From: a virus
Strand: one strand, 5' to 3'
Virus record (IMG/VR): IMGVR_UViG_3300035670_001477
Coordinates: 1 to 20,337 of that record
DNA: 20,337 nucleotides
Of this stretch, positions 14,197 to 20,337 are shown piece by piece. Position numbers and translations under genes: made by a program. The notes beneath the pieces were generated by a model, which ran no database searches, had not been told where the DNA came from, and was given only the letters and a program-made list of their open reading frames with translations. Each line of letters begins with the position of its first letter. Within the stretch, counting starts at the first letter, position 1.

Positions 14197-14613
14197 TTAT
14201 TTTTTGGCCTGCTGCTGCGCCATGCGTCGATGCACGCCGCGCCAGTGTTCGATCTCCTGCATGATTAGCGGCCATGCCTGGGTAAAGGTCGCGGCCTGGT
14301 CTTGCCATCCGCCGGAGTCCGGCATAACGCCATTCTCGACAAGCGCGGCCGCCGTGATCGCATGCAGCTCGCGCTGCGAGACCAGAGCATTTGGGCAGCG
14401 GTGAATGCCGACGCGATTCGTTCCTTGGCAATGCACGCACGAGTCGTCTCGACCACCGCAGAACGGGCAAGGGTCGATCCATGCGATCGGCTCGGGGGTT
14501 GCCGCGTCGCATCCCCACTCGCGTCGTTTCGCCTGGTCGTGCTTGCATTGTGTGCATGACATTTCGAATCCAGAGCCGCGCGGCGCGAGCGCGACGACGG
14601 CGGCCAGGATCAG
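14197..14613 (-). CDS. gpT-like extension made by -1 frameshift: eight-cysteine zinc-ribbon-like domain
   Basis: This is the -1 frame after the slippery site. Slippage gives the chaperone's 132 residues plus 138 more (about 270 aa, spanning 15008-14197). The extension begins LILAAVVALAPRGSGFEMSC and contains eight cysteines in CxxC-type groups: SCTQC, a lone Cys after REW, PCPFCGG, CVHCQG and RCP, enough for two zinc sites. The C-terminal half is helical (WRGVHRRMAQQQAKK). Lambda gpT, the counterpart, is about 144 aa and joins gpG by the same kind of shift. A separate start at ATG 14562 (121 aa) is possible and a GGA lies upstream of it, so independent translation is not excluded. The TAA stop overlaps the tape measure Shine-Dalgarno. 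Zinc binding is inferred from spacing only. Confidence 0.72.
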   Translation of the reverse strand: MILAAVVALAPRGSGFEMSCTQCKHDQAKRREWGCDAATPEPIAWIDPCPFCGGRDDSCVHCQGTNRVGIHRCPNALVSQRELHAITAAALVENGVMPDSGGWQDQAATFTQAWPLIMQEIEHWRGVHRRMAQQQAKK

Positions 14614-15008
14614 TTTTTTACGTCGTCGGTCGTGAGCTCGTTTCCGCGCATGATTGCGAGCGCGATCTCGGTCGCGTCCTCGACGCCGAGTCGATTTACC
14701 GAGGCCTCGCTTGCCGACACGGGGAGACCGATGCCGCAAACGGTCGCCGGCGCGGCATCGAGCGCGAACGGGACCTGCGCCCCGTCTGCGTCCAGAAAGT
14801 TAGTCCAGCCGGCGATGCCGGCGCGGAGCGCGACAGTCATCCACGAGCCGATTGCGGCGTCCTCGCCTTCGCGAAGGTCGCGCAATCGGAGCATGATTAC
14901 CGTCGGCAGGCGCCGCAAATGGAACGTCGTCTGCTGCGCCTTTGGCAAGGCGCGGTCGTTCGAGACGACAAAGTCAAAGGTCTCTTTGGTGCTGCGTGCA
15001 ATAGGCAT
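14610..15008 (-). CDS. Tail assembly chaperone, gpG-like (zero-frame product)
   Basis: A 132-aa protein beginning MPIARSTKETFDFVVSNDRA. The pattern of beta strands, 'R-x-LP-x-x-x-QTTF-x-L-R' and a helical C-terminal half is that of siphophage tail assembly chaperones, which coat the tape measure before tube polymerisation. It lies between tail tube and tape measure, the fixed position of gpG. An in-frame ATG at 15053 would overlap the tail tube gene by 29 bases; I prefer 15008 because the upstream residues are not chaperone-like. Neither start has a good Shine-Dalgarno. The last sense codons GTA AAA AAC precede TGA and contain an exact -1 slippery heptamer, so a second, longer product is expected. 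Confidence 0.75.
   Translation of the reverse strand: MPIARSTKETFDFVVSNDRALPKAQQTTFHLRRLPTVIMLRLRDLREGEDAAIGSWMTVALRAGIAGWTNFLDADGAQVPFALDAAPATVCGIGLPVSASEASVNRLGVEDATEIALAIMRGNELTTDDVKN
14613..14619 (-). promoter_or_regulatory. Programmed -1 ribosomal frameshift site A AAA AAC
   Basis: On the minus strand the zero frame reads GTA AAA AAC TGA; the heptamer A-AAA-AAC is in the exact X-XXY-YYZ phase and touches the stop codon. The -1 frame is open for 138 further codons. About seven bases downstream, GGCCGC (14605-14600) can pair with GCGGCU (14579-14574) around a 20-base loop, a plausible stimulatory hairpin at the usual distance. Position between tail tube and tape measure matches the lambda G/GT system, so this is very likely functional. 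Confidence 0.85.
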
Positions 15009-15024
15009 GAGGGGAAGTCTTAGA

Positions 15025-16455
15025 CTAGATCTGGGTAAAGTAGATCTCGTCATCGCCGCTTTCGTTAATGCGGCGAGGCCGGACCGTGACGTCGAACGTC
15101 GCGATGCCGTCGGAGTCGCCGAGCTGGACCTCGGTAACCTGGCAGACCGGAGCGACGATCGTCATCACGTTTCCGGGGGTCGTTCCCAGCACAAAGCCGA
15201 CGCGCATCGTCGCGCCGCTGTTGCGGATCGCTTCCCAGTCAAACCCTCCGTGGATCGCGTCGACGGTGATCGTAAACGCCGGATCGCGGTCGGTGATGTT
15301 GGAGCCCGTCGCGCCGCCGGCGCGGTTTGCGTCCAGGTTCGGGTTGACGGTGTTGCCCTGCGCGAAGCTCACGCGCTTCGTCGGAATGCGCAGGCTCGCC
15401 GATCCGTAGCCGTAAACGCAGAACGCGCCGAGCAGACGCGGCGGACGAATGGTCGAGAGGCCCGACGTCGTCACGGCCGGCGCGTCGACGGTTGTCCCAA
15501 TGTCGCCCGAGAACGTCCAGGAGAACTGCATAGGCTGCCCGACCTCGCCTTCGAGCGTGAAGTCGCCGCGCGCGCCGAGCAGATCGCGCTGCCGGCCGTC
15601 GAGGTTGTGCCGAATGGTCAGGGACGGCGTAAGCGATTGCGCGGCCGTCGTGATGGTCGTCGTCGACGTGCCGTCGGCAGCGCGTAGCGTGTAGGTCGCG
15701 AGCGCGGTGCCATAGAGCAGAGAGGCCGAGAAGTCCGTCATCGTCGAGCCATTGTCGACGAGGAGCTGCATCGCGCCGATCGTCGTGCCGACCGGGTTTT
15801 CGATCGTCACGACAGCGCCGGCGGCAGGCGCCGTGCCCGTCCAAGATGCGGCCGTGACCGCGATGGATTTCGTCGACGTCGGTTTGCAGACAATGCCGGG
15901 AGCTGATGCTGCTGCGCTGGCAGTCGAAGTCGATGCCGTAGATGCGCCGGTCGTTAGAGCCGCGGTAAACGTGCCCGTGACGTTTGCGACGACGAGCACG
16001 TTGCCCAGTGTTGATGCGACATGCTGCGGCACGCCGGAGACACCGGCGGAGTAGATGCCGACGATGACGCCGACAATCGTGCCGCTGCTCTGCGTGACCT
16101 GCTCGCCGAGCTGGAATCCGATACCGGTCACGGCGCCGAGCACCAAGACCTGCGCGGTTGCCTCGCTATAACCAGACGCAAAAAGCAGCTTTTGCCAATC
16201 GGGAGCGGCGACCGGAATCGTAGCGTCGCCGCTGCCGCGGAAGTCGCTGCGGAAAGTCACGGTGCGCGTCTGCCGGCCCACCGGTGCAAAGTCGCGCGAA
16301 AGCGACGCGCCGGACGGCACGCGGTCCAGGACGTCGATGCTATCCGAGAGCGCGGGATCGAAGACGAGGATCGCGTCCGAGCCCGCCGGCGAGGCCGACG
16401 TGCCCTCGGAGGTTTCGACTTTCGCGAGGAGCTGTTGCTTGCGGTTGACGGGCAT
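15025..16455 (-). CDS. Major tail tube protein with inserted domain
   Basis: A 476-aa protein. The outer parts match phage tail tube proteins: the N-terminus starts VNRKQQLLAKVETSEGTSA, followed by a beta segment with RTVTFRSDFRGSG, and a later GARGDFTLEGEVGQPMQFSW strand pair typical of tube subunits. Between about residues 100 and 185 there is a Val/Gly/Thr/Ser-rich segment with the pattern 'F-x-x-GE-x-V-x-x-x-SG-x-x-V-G-x-[IV]' ending in a run of Thr/Ser/Ala, which looks like an inserted or surface domain. Tube proteins of many siphophages are about 200-350 aa, so this one is long. The start at 16455 has an AGGAAAA Shine-Dalgarno just after the previous TAG. It lies between terminator and chaperone genes, as expected. 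Confidence 0.75.
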   Translation of the reverse strand: MPVNRKQQLLAKVETSEGTSASPAGSDAILVFDPALSDSIDVLDRVPSGASLSRDFAPVGRQTRTVTFRSDFRGSGDATIPVAAPDWQKLLFASGYSEATAQVLVLGAVTGIGFQLGEQVTQSSGTIVGVIVGIYSAGVSGVPQHVASTLGNVLVVANVTGTFTAALTTGASTASTSTASAAASAPGIVCKPTSTKSIAVTAASWTGTAPAAGAVVTIENPVGTTIGAMQLLVDNGSTMTDFSASLLYGTALATYTLRAADGTSTTTITTAAQSLTPSLTIRHNLDGRQRDLLGARGDFTLEGEVGQPMQFSWTFSGDIGTTVDAPAVTTSGLSTIRPPRLLGAFCVYGYGSASLRIPTKRVSFAQGNTVNPNLDANRAGGATGSNITDRDPAFTITVDAIHGGFDWEAIRNSGATMRVGFVLGTTPGNVMTIVAPVCQVTEVQLGDSDGIATFDVTVRPRRINESGDDEIYFTQI

Positions 16456-16463
16456 GGGTTTTC

Positions 16464-16811
16464 CTAGCTATGCGCGAGCATTTCGTCGAACTCCGCCGAG
16501 ATGCTCGCACTCGCGGCCGAGGTCCAGTTAACAGATGGCGCGGAATGGTAGCGAAGCCAGACGACCTCGCCGGTCCGCGGAAGGGTGTAGGCGAACGTCT
16601 CGAACGGATGCTCGCGGTAGTGCCTGCGGATCGCGTCCGCCGTGGCGCCATAGCTATCGCGCCACGAGAACAGAAAGCGACGCGGCGCGAGCTGCGGGTC
16701 CGGCGTGCGAGTCATCAGCAGATTGCCAGACGCGCTTTGCATGCGTGCCTGCATGATCTGCATCGAGACGCCGGACGGGCGTGGCAGCGACGTTGCGGCA
16801 GTGTCGGCCAT
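16464..16811 (-). CDS. Minor tail module protein (115 aa), unknown role
   Basis: Start ATG at 16811 overlaps the tail-terminator TGA. The N-terminal 45 residues are polar. Residues 45-112 form a compact domain: RRFLFSWRDSYGATADAIRRHY, then FETFAYTLPRTGEVV, and an acidic end (SAEFDEML). A similar arrangement is seen at the C-terminus of the 607-aa tail-tip protein encoded at 10136-11959 (RQFSLQW, FRFRP, VRVAELI), so the two may share a tail domain. The domain is also reminiscent of small M-like or DUF2460-like tail proteins. It is encoded immediately before the tail tube. I cannot assign a precise function. Confidence 0.5.
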   Translation of the reverse strand: MADTAATSLPRPSGVSMQIMQARMQSASGNLLMTRTPDPQLAPRRFLFSWRDSYGATADAIRRHYREHPFETFAYTLPRTGEVVWLRYHSAPSVNWTSAASASISAEFDEMLAHS

Positions 16812-17254
16812 CAGATCGTCGGGTCCTGGTAGTCGTGCCGGTAGCGGAATTGCAGACGCACTACGGCCTGCAGCTCGTTCTGCTCGTCAGGGTCCGAGAC
16901 CTCGTGCCCAAGGACGACGGCTTCGGTGTAGTCGGGGTCGAGTCCCCACGAGTCGGGGTCGTGCACTTTGCGCTCGACCTCGACGACCATCCGGTCGAGG
17001 TAGCGGTAGGGATTGCCGTCGTCGAGCGCTGCGTCGGCGTCCTCGCTGCGCACGGTCAGCAGCACGCCGACCTGCATCGTCGCCTGGTAGGTCTCGTTCG
17101 TCGCGATCGTCTTGTCCTCGGACGCGAAGAAAACGACCGCACGGACGGACGCGTCGCCGTAGTTAACGGCGCCGCGGAGTTGCGAGCTCCAGCCGGCAAT
17201 CGAGCCGAGGCGCGTAACAAAGGCGCCGAGGATCTGGTCGCGGATGCTGCCCAT
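16811..17254 (-). CDS. Probable tail terminator protein
   Basis: A 147-aa protein beginning MGSIRDQILGAFVTRLGSIAG, the typical start of gpU-like tail terminators: an N-terminal helix with 'R..I...L...L..i'. It then shows beta strands around VRAVVFFASEDKTIA and YQATMQVGVLLTVR, an acidic loop rich in Asp, and a closing beta strand (QAVVRLQFRYRHDY). Tail terminators cap the head-proximal end of the tail tube and stop polymerisation. An in-frame extension to 17395 exists, but the start at 17254 is preferred: its ATG overlaps the previous TGA (ATGA) and the extension is only an Arg-rich shadow of the previous gene. The stop overlaps the next ATG (16811-16809). Family call by pattern and by position upstream of the tail tube. 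Confidence 0.6.
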   Translation of the reverse strand: MGSIRDQILGAFVTRLGSIAGWSSQLRGAVNYGDASVRAVVFFASEDKTIATNETYQATMQVGVLLTVRSEDADAALDDGNPYRYLDRMVVEVERKVHDPDSWGLDPDYTEAVVLGHEVSDPDEQNELQAVVRLQFRYRHDYQDPTI

Positions 17255-18003
17255 CAGGTGCGACCCTTTCGCCAATCGGCGAACATCCCGTCGGCGGCTT
17301 CGGCAAAGCGCTGGTCGCGCTGCTGCTCGAGAGCGTCCCAAGCCGCGTAGAATTGAAGGAGCGGATTCATTTCCACCGTCTTGGTCAGGATCCACCGCAG
17401 GCGGCGCTTTCGCGCGACGATCCTGCGCGGGCCGCCGCGGCCCGGCTCCGGCTTGCTCTCGTATCTGGTCGTCTGCTCGTAGACGAGTCGGTTGCTGTTG
17501 CGCTTGCTCGGCACGGTCACGAGCTTTTTTCCTGGGTAGCGGGCTCGAAATGCCGAGATTGTCGCCGGCCGGGTGCGGATCGGGACGGCCATGTAGCGGG
17601 CGCTCTTAATGTCCTCGCCCTCTTCGTGGATCCGCAGAATGTCGTTGCCCGTGTAAATGTCGCCGCGGATCTCGGGGATGAGACGGTCGGCCTCTTCGCG
17701 GGTGCGCGCGGTCCGTTGGATCGGCAGGACCTGGTAGGAGACCTGGTTCGGGTTCGGAGGCGTGCCGCCGAACTGCACGTTGGTCACGTTAATCGGTTCG
17801 CCCCGTTGTCCCGTGCCGCCGCGTCCAAATCGGTTGCCCTTGCGTGCGAGCCAGCCTTTGCGGTGGTCGAGCAGCGTCAGGTAGTTAAAGCGCCGGAGAT
17901 GAAAGTAGGCGCTGCGCGGTGCCAGGATCAGGTAGCGCAGAGCCTCCGTCGTGTCGACCGTCACGCTAAAGCCGGTCGCCCCGTCTTTGAGCCCGGCGCG
18001 CAT
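17254..18003 (-). CDS. Putative neck / tail-completion protein (249 aa)
   Basis: I do not recognise a specific family. The protein is strongly basic, especially residues 45-75 (KGWLARKGNRFGRGGTG) and a later Arg/Lys cluster (GGPRRIVARKRRLRW). It ends with an aromatic helix carrying a WDAL motif and a FADWRKGRT tail. That ending (a 'FYAAWDAL...RF..AAD' helix) resembles C-termini of tail-completion or neck proteins that follow head closure in many siphophages. Its place between head closure and tail terminator fits such a job. At 249 residues it is larger than typical HK97 gp10-type proteins. The ATG at 18003 overlaps the previous TAA by one base; the TGA at 17256-17254 overlaps the next ATG. 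Confidence 0.45.
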   Translation of the reverse strand: MRAGLKDGATGFSVTVDTTEALRYLILAPRSAYFHLRRFNYLTLLDHRKGWLARKGNRFGRGGTGQRGEPINVTNVQFGGTPPNPNQVSYQVLPIQRTARTREEADRLIPEIRGDIYTGNDILRIHEEGEDIKSARYMAVPIRTRPATISAFRARYPGKKLVTVPSKRNSNRLVYEQTTRYESKPEPGRGGPRRIVARKRRLRWILTKTVEMNPLLQFYAAWDALEQQRDQRFAEAADGMFADWRKGRT

Positions 18004-18347
18004 TAGGCCTCGACCTCGAGGGCGAACGTGCCCTCGTCCTGCGTGATGATTCTGCGCACGCGCGCGACGAGCTCCGCTCCGCCGAGCCGCATCGCGAGCG
18101 TGACGCGATCGCCCGGCACGACGGCCTCGACGCCGTAGGTCGTGCCGCGCGGGATCTCGATGATCGCTCGCAGCCGGCCGACCTGGCGCGCGTCGCCGGA
18201 TGCCGGCTCGACGTCCAGACGGTTAACCACCGCGCGGACCTGGCGCTCTGCGCCGGTCTTCGGTGTGTAGGTAATGACCTCGCCCAGATGATCCAGGCGC
18301 GTAAGCGTATCGCGCGCATGGCGCGCCATCGTTTCGCGCAGCGTCAC
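18003..18347 (-). CDS. Probable head-closure / head-tail joining protein
   Basis: A 114-aa protein with a helical N-terminus (MTLRETMARHARDTLTRLD) followed by a small beta-barrel-like region containing GEVITYTP, an IIEIPRGTTYGVE strand, PGDRV and a final strand pair ending QDEGTFALEVEA. Length, order of elements and position resemble the head-closure or FII-like head-tail joining proteins of siphophages, which sit under the portal and receive the tail. The start is a GTG (18347-18345) overlapping the stop of the preceding gene. The stop overlaps the next start by one base as TAATG (18005-18001). The call rests on pattern and position, and is reasonable but not proven. Confidence 0.5.
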   Translation of the reverse strand: MTLRETMARHARDTLTRLDHLGEVITYTPKTGAERQVRAVVNRLDVEPASGDARQVGRLRAIIEIPRGTTYGVEAVVPGDRVTLAMRLGGAELVARVRRIITQDEGTFALEVEA

Positions 18348-18559
18348 GTCTTCGACCTCCGCGGCCTGCTCGCCGGCGCGGGCGCCGGTGCGGGCTTGTC
18401 GTCGAGCTCGGCAACGACGCCGACCTCGACGACCTCGGATACGCGCAGCAGATCTCGCCGAAACGAGAGCACGAGCTCGCCCGGACCGACGTCGTCGGCG
18501 ATGCGGACCGTCCCAAGGACGCGCCCCGTCGAGATCTCCTGCAGCGTGTAGTCGCGCAT
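18344..18559 (-). CDS. Small hypothetical head/neck-region protein (71 aa)
   Basis: I do not recognise this protein. Residues 1-50 look like a compact beta domain (LGTVRIADDVGPGELVLSF). The C-terminus is a low-complexity tail of alternating Pro and Ala followed by Arg/Ser/Lys, which is likely disordered. It starts 7 bases after the decoration gene stop and overlaps the next gene by a GTGA (stop TGA 18346-18344, GTG start of the neighbour 18347-18345), so its translation is probably coupled to the head-closure candidate. Placed between capsid and connector genes, it may be a minor head or accessory assembly protein, but nothing in the sequence decides this. Confidence 0.55.
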   Translation of the reverse strand: MRDYTLQEISTGRVLGTVRIADDVGPGELVLSFRRDLLRVSEVVEVGVVAELDDKPAPAPAPASRPRRSKT

Positions 18560-18566
18560 CGTCAGA

Positions 18567-19016
18567 TCAGGGGAGAAGCGCGCTCGCCTTGAACGCGACG
18601 ACGACCTTGTTCGTGCCGGACGCGCCGGCGGTGATGACGCGCATCATTTCGCCGACGGTCGTGCCCGTAACGGCGCTGCCCGTTTCGAGGCGGAGCGTGT
18701 CGGTGTTCGTCGCTTCGATGCTGTTGCCAGCGACGCCCCAGTGAGTCGCGGTCGTAACCGTGTCCTCGATGCCGGCCTCGAACGCGCCTTGGATTCGCAT
18801 GCGAATCGTCGTTTGCCCGCTGCCGTTCAAAACCGTCTCGAGCGCGATGCCGCCAAAGACGCCAGCGCCCGAGAGGTTCGCGATCGCGCCGGACGCGATC
18901 ATGCAGTAGGAGCCGGCGTAGATCGTCGTCCCCGCCGTGATCGGCAGCGTGACGTCGATCGTGGGAACGTCCGCGAGGTAGACGCGGAGCTTTTCACTAG
19001 TCAAGTCGGAAGCCAT
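18567..19016 (-). CDS. Probable capsid decoration / head-stabilising protein
   Basis: A 149-aa, beta-rich, Gly/Ala/Thr-rich protein encoded just after the major capsid gene, 15 bases downstream of its stop. It opens with a basic/acidic stretch and then reads as short beta strands (TIDVTLPITAGTTIYAGSYC, then a GAGVFGGIALETV segment), a pattern seen in phage head decoration and DUF2190-like proteins that bind the outside of the mature shell. The position after the major capsid is the classic place for such a gene. The ATG at 19016 has a strong Shine-Dalgarno (AGGAG at 19030-19026, 9-base spacer), in keeping with high copy number. No catalytic motif or transmembrane segment is seen. The role is inferred from position and composition. 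Confidence 0.55.
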   Translation of the reverse strand: MASDLTSEKLRVYLADVPTIDVTLPITAGTTIYAGSYCMIASGAIANLSGAGVFGGIALETVLNGSGQTTIRMRIQGAFEAGIEDTVTTATHWGVAGNSIEATNTDTLRLETGSAVTGTTVGEMMRVITAGASGTNKVVVAFKASALLP

Positions 19017-19031
19017 GGTGCTTGTCTCCTA

Positions 19032-19952
19032 TCAGTTGAAGGTGAGGCGAACCGTCTGGTCGAAACGACCATAGCCGCCGTTGCAAACGCGCTTCGCGAA
19101 ATACATGCGGGCGTCGTTCAGGGTGTGGAAGTCGGAGCCCTCTTCGAGCGTCGACATCATCGGCGGGACCTCGTCTTGCCAGACGAAGGCGCGAACGTCC
19201 GCGTCGGTGCGGAAGACGTAGGCGACCGTCGCCGACGTCAGTCGCGAGTTAATGTAGGGGACGATCTCCATGCCGGTTGCCATGAGCTGGTTGCTCGAGC
19301 CGCTCGTCAGGAAGTCGTTACGAATCGCTCCGACCACCGAACCATAGAGCGCGGCCGGCACCATGACGGCGAAGCGACGCGCGAACTCGTTACGCGGCTC
19401 GCCCGAGTCGTCGACGAAGGACATGATCCGCGTGATCGCCGTCAGGATGCCGCTCGCGGCCTCCGCAACGGTCGGCACGCCGGTCGCGGTGCACGTCTGC
19501 GTCACGGTGTTGTTGACCGTCGCGCCGCTCTCCGTGACGTGGTTCGACGCATAGAACGCCAAGCCGTCGTACGCGTTGCCGTTCGCGATCAGCAGGTCGG
19601 AGATAATGCGCTGCGGGAGCTGCGCCGCGCGGGCTGCAAGCTCGTTCACGCGCACCAAGATCTGGCCCGTCTTGTCACGGCGGAGATCGTCTTCGTCGAT
19701 CTGCAGACCGGCGGAGAACTTCTTGTTGCGGACCGAGAACTCAAACCGCTTCATGCTCTGCGCCGTGCGGTTGCTGCTCCATTCGGTCAGCGACGGCGAG
19801 TCAGAGAGGAAGGTGTAGGTCTCGCTCTCTTGGTTGGAGGCGAACATCGTCGCGACGTCGGCGGTCCAGCCGGCCGTCTGCGCTTCTTCCAATCGCTTGA
19901 AAAACGCCCCGATGATCGCGCGCGACCCGAGGCCCTTGAGGTTGAGAGTCAT
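19032..19952 (-). CDS. Major capsid protein, Mu gpT-like
   Basis: This 306-aa protein would form the icosahedral shell. It matches the Mu-like major head subunit gpT pattern: an N-terminal helix, ETYTFLSDSPSLTEW near residues 44-58, the segment RNKKFSAGLQIDEDDLRRD near 75-93, then a YDGLAFYASNHV motif near 128-139 that corresponds to the gpT 'YDG-x-x-F-[FY]-x-x-x-H' stretch. The length is close to the roughly 300 residues usual for gpT. The ATG at 19952 has an excellent Shine-Dalgarno, AAGGAG at 19966-19961, with an 8-base spacer, one of the best in the window and suited to the most abundant virion protein. The gene follows the protease/scaffold tail and precedes the decoration candidate. The family call is firm; the fold and role are taken from the gpT family. 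Confidence 0.88.
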   Translation of the reverse strand: MTLNLKGLGSRAIIGAFFKRLEEAQTAGWTADVATMFASNQESETYTFLSDSPSLTEWSSNRTAQSMKRFEFSVRNKKFSAGLQIDEDDLRRDKTGQILVRVNELAARAAQLPQRIISDLLIANGNAYDGLAFYASNHVTESGATVNNTVTQTCTATGVPTVAEAASGILTAITRIMSFVDDSGEPRNEFARRFAVMVPAALYGSVVGAIRNDFLTSGSSNQLMATGMEIVPYINSRLTSATVAYVFRTDADVRAFVWQDEVPPMMSTLEEGSDFHTLNDARMYFAKRVCNGGYGRFDQTVRLTFN

Positions 19953-19967
19953 CTGTGTTGCTCCTTA

Positions 19968-20337
19968 TTACTTGGCCTTGGTGTCCTTGTGGAACTTGCG
20001 CACGTTGGCCTGGTTGCGCTGGTAGGCGAGCCAGACCTTTTGGTCGCCGCCGAATTCTTCTTGGAGCTCGGCGCTGGTCTCCCATTGCGCGAGCCACTTC
20101 TTCTCGCCCTCCGGCTGCGCAGCGAGAGCCGCGTCGGCGGATTGCGGAACGACCTGCGCCGAGTTGCCGACCGCGAGGCTCGCGGTCGAGCTCGCCGGCA
20201 GCAGACGCGCGTGCGAGAGCTTGGCGCGCAGGTCTTGGTTGATCTTGCTTGCCGCATCGGCCAGCGACGCGCCGCTCGAGATGAGCTCGCGCGCCAAGTC
20301 GTGCTGCGCTTCGGCAGCCTGCGACAGAATTGCGAGC
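19968..20337 (-). CDS. Prohead protease/scaffold, C-terminal part (partial, enters from the right edge)
   Basis: The reading frame is open from the window edge to a TAA at 19970-19968, giving at least 122 residues. A TTG at 20297 is in frame, but the frame continues upstream, so the true start is outside. The visible part is Ala/Gln-rich and helical, with the motif ASLADAASKINQDLRAKL and an acidic/aromatic tail (KKWLAQWETSAELQEEF, then WLAYQR). Such tails occur at the C-terminus of Mu gpI-like and S49/ClpP-like prohead proteases that carry a scaffold region; I recognise this from memory. The gpT-type capsid gene directly downstream supports it, since protease/scaffold then gpT is the Mu order. 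The catalytic domain is not visible, so a separate scaffold protein is possible. The stop is followed at once by a second TAA and the capsid Shine-Dalgarno (TAATAAGGAG). Confidence 0.5.
   Translation of the reverse strand, partial: LAILSQAAEAQHDLARELISSGASLADAASKINQDLRAKLSHARLLPASSTASLAVGNSAQVVPQSADAALAAQPEGEKKWLAQWETSAELQEEFGGDQKVWLAYQRNQANVRKFHKDTKAK

Noticed and set aside
14197-14739. Stand-alone 180-aa gene starting at 14739 in the -1 frame
   Set aside because: Its first 40 residues are Arg/Lys-rich antiframe of the chaperone gene. Frameshift entry at 14613, or an internal ATG at 14562, explains the coding part better.
1-20337. tRNA genes, CRISPR arrays, insertion sequences or attachment sites
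   Set aside because: No cloverleaf-like segment, spaced identical repeats, transposase or IS-end inverted repeats could be recognised by eye; the only tandem repeats are the short ones near 1134 and 1764.

Overview
The window is one long, tightly packed late operon of a tailed double-stranded DNA phage or prophage (Caudoviricetes). About 27 genes lie on the minus strand, so transcription runs from base 20337 down to base 1. The DNA is visibly GC-rich. No tRNA, integrase, transposase, replication gene or CRISPR array is present. Two lipoprotein signals and an exported transglycosylase-type lysin point to a Gram-negative (diderm) host. The head genes look Mu-like (protease C-terminus, then a gpT-type major capsid protein) and the tail genes look lambda-like (siphophage). 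That combination is known from transposable siphophages of the D3112/B3 type, but nothing in this window proves transposition or names the host.

Head and neck, 20337 to 16464: C-terminus of a prohead protease/scaffold, major capsid, probable decoration protein, two small proteins with the second a likely head-closure protein, a 249-aa neck/tail-completion candidate, a tail terminator candidate and a 115-aa minor tail module. Tail, 16455 to 5043: tail tube with an inserted domain; a G-like tail assembly chaperone; a canonical -1 frameshift site (A AAA AAC, 14613-14619) leading into a cysteine-rich T-like extension; tape measure (741 aa); a 607-aa tail-tip protein; a gpL-like protein carrying the four iron-sulfur cysteines; a gpK-like NlpC/P60-type protein with a doubtful catalytic site; and a 1336-aa natural fusion of gpI-like and gpJ-like parts.

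Distal and lysis region, 5040 to 1: two fibre-associated proteins, an 84-aa unknown, a one-TM coiled-coil protein, two consecutive lipoproteins (one with an EF-hand loop and an internal TM), a 291-bp non-coding stretch, a lone conserved 103-aa gene followed by a UACG hairpin, a 78-aa unknown, a signal-peptide transglycosylase endolysin, a 101-aa unknown and an unfinished ORF leaving the window.

Most gene junctions are 1-4 base start/stop overlaps (ATGA, GTGA, TAATG), which implies translational coupling. Clear stand-alone Shine-Dalgarno sites are seen mainly before the capsid, decoration and tape measure genes, with a weaker one before the tail tube. The most interesting parts are the frameshift site with its eight-cysteine extension, the EF-hand lipoprotein that could be a one-protein spanin, and the moron-like segment at 1174-1823.
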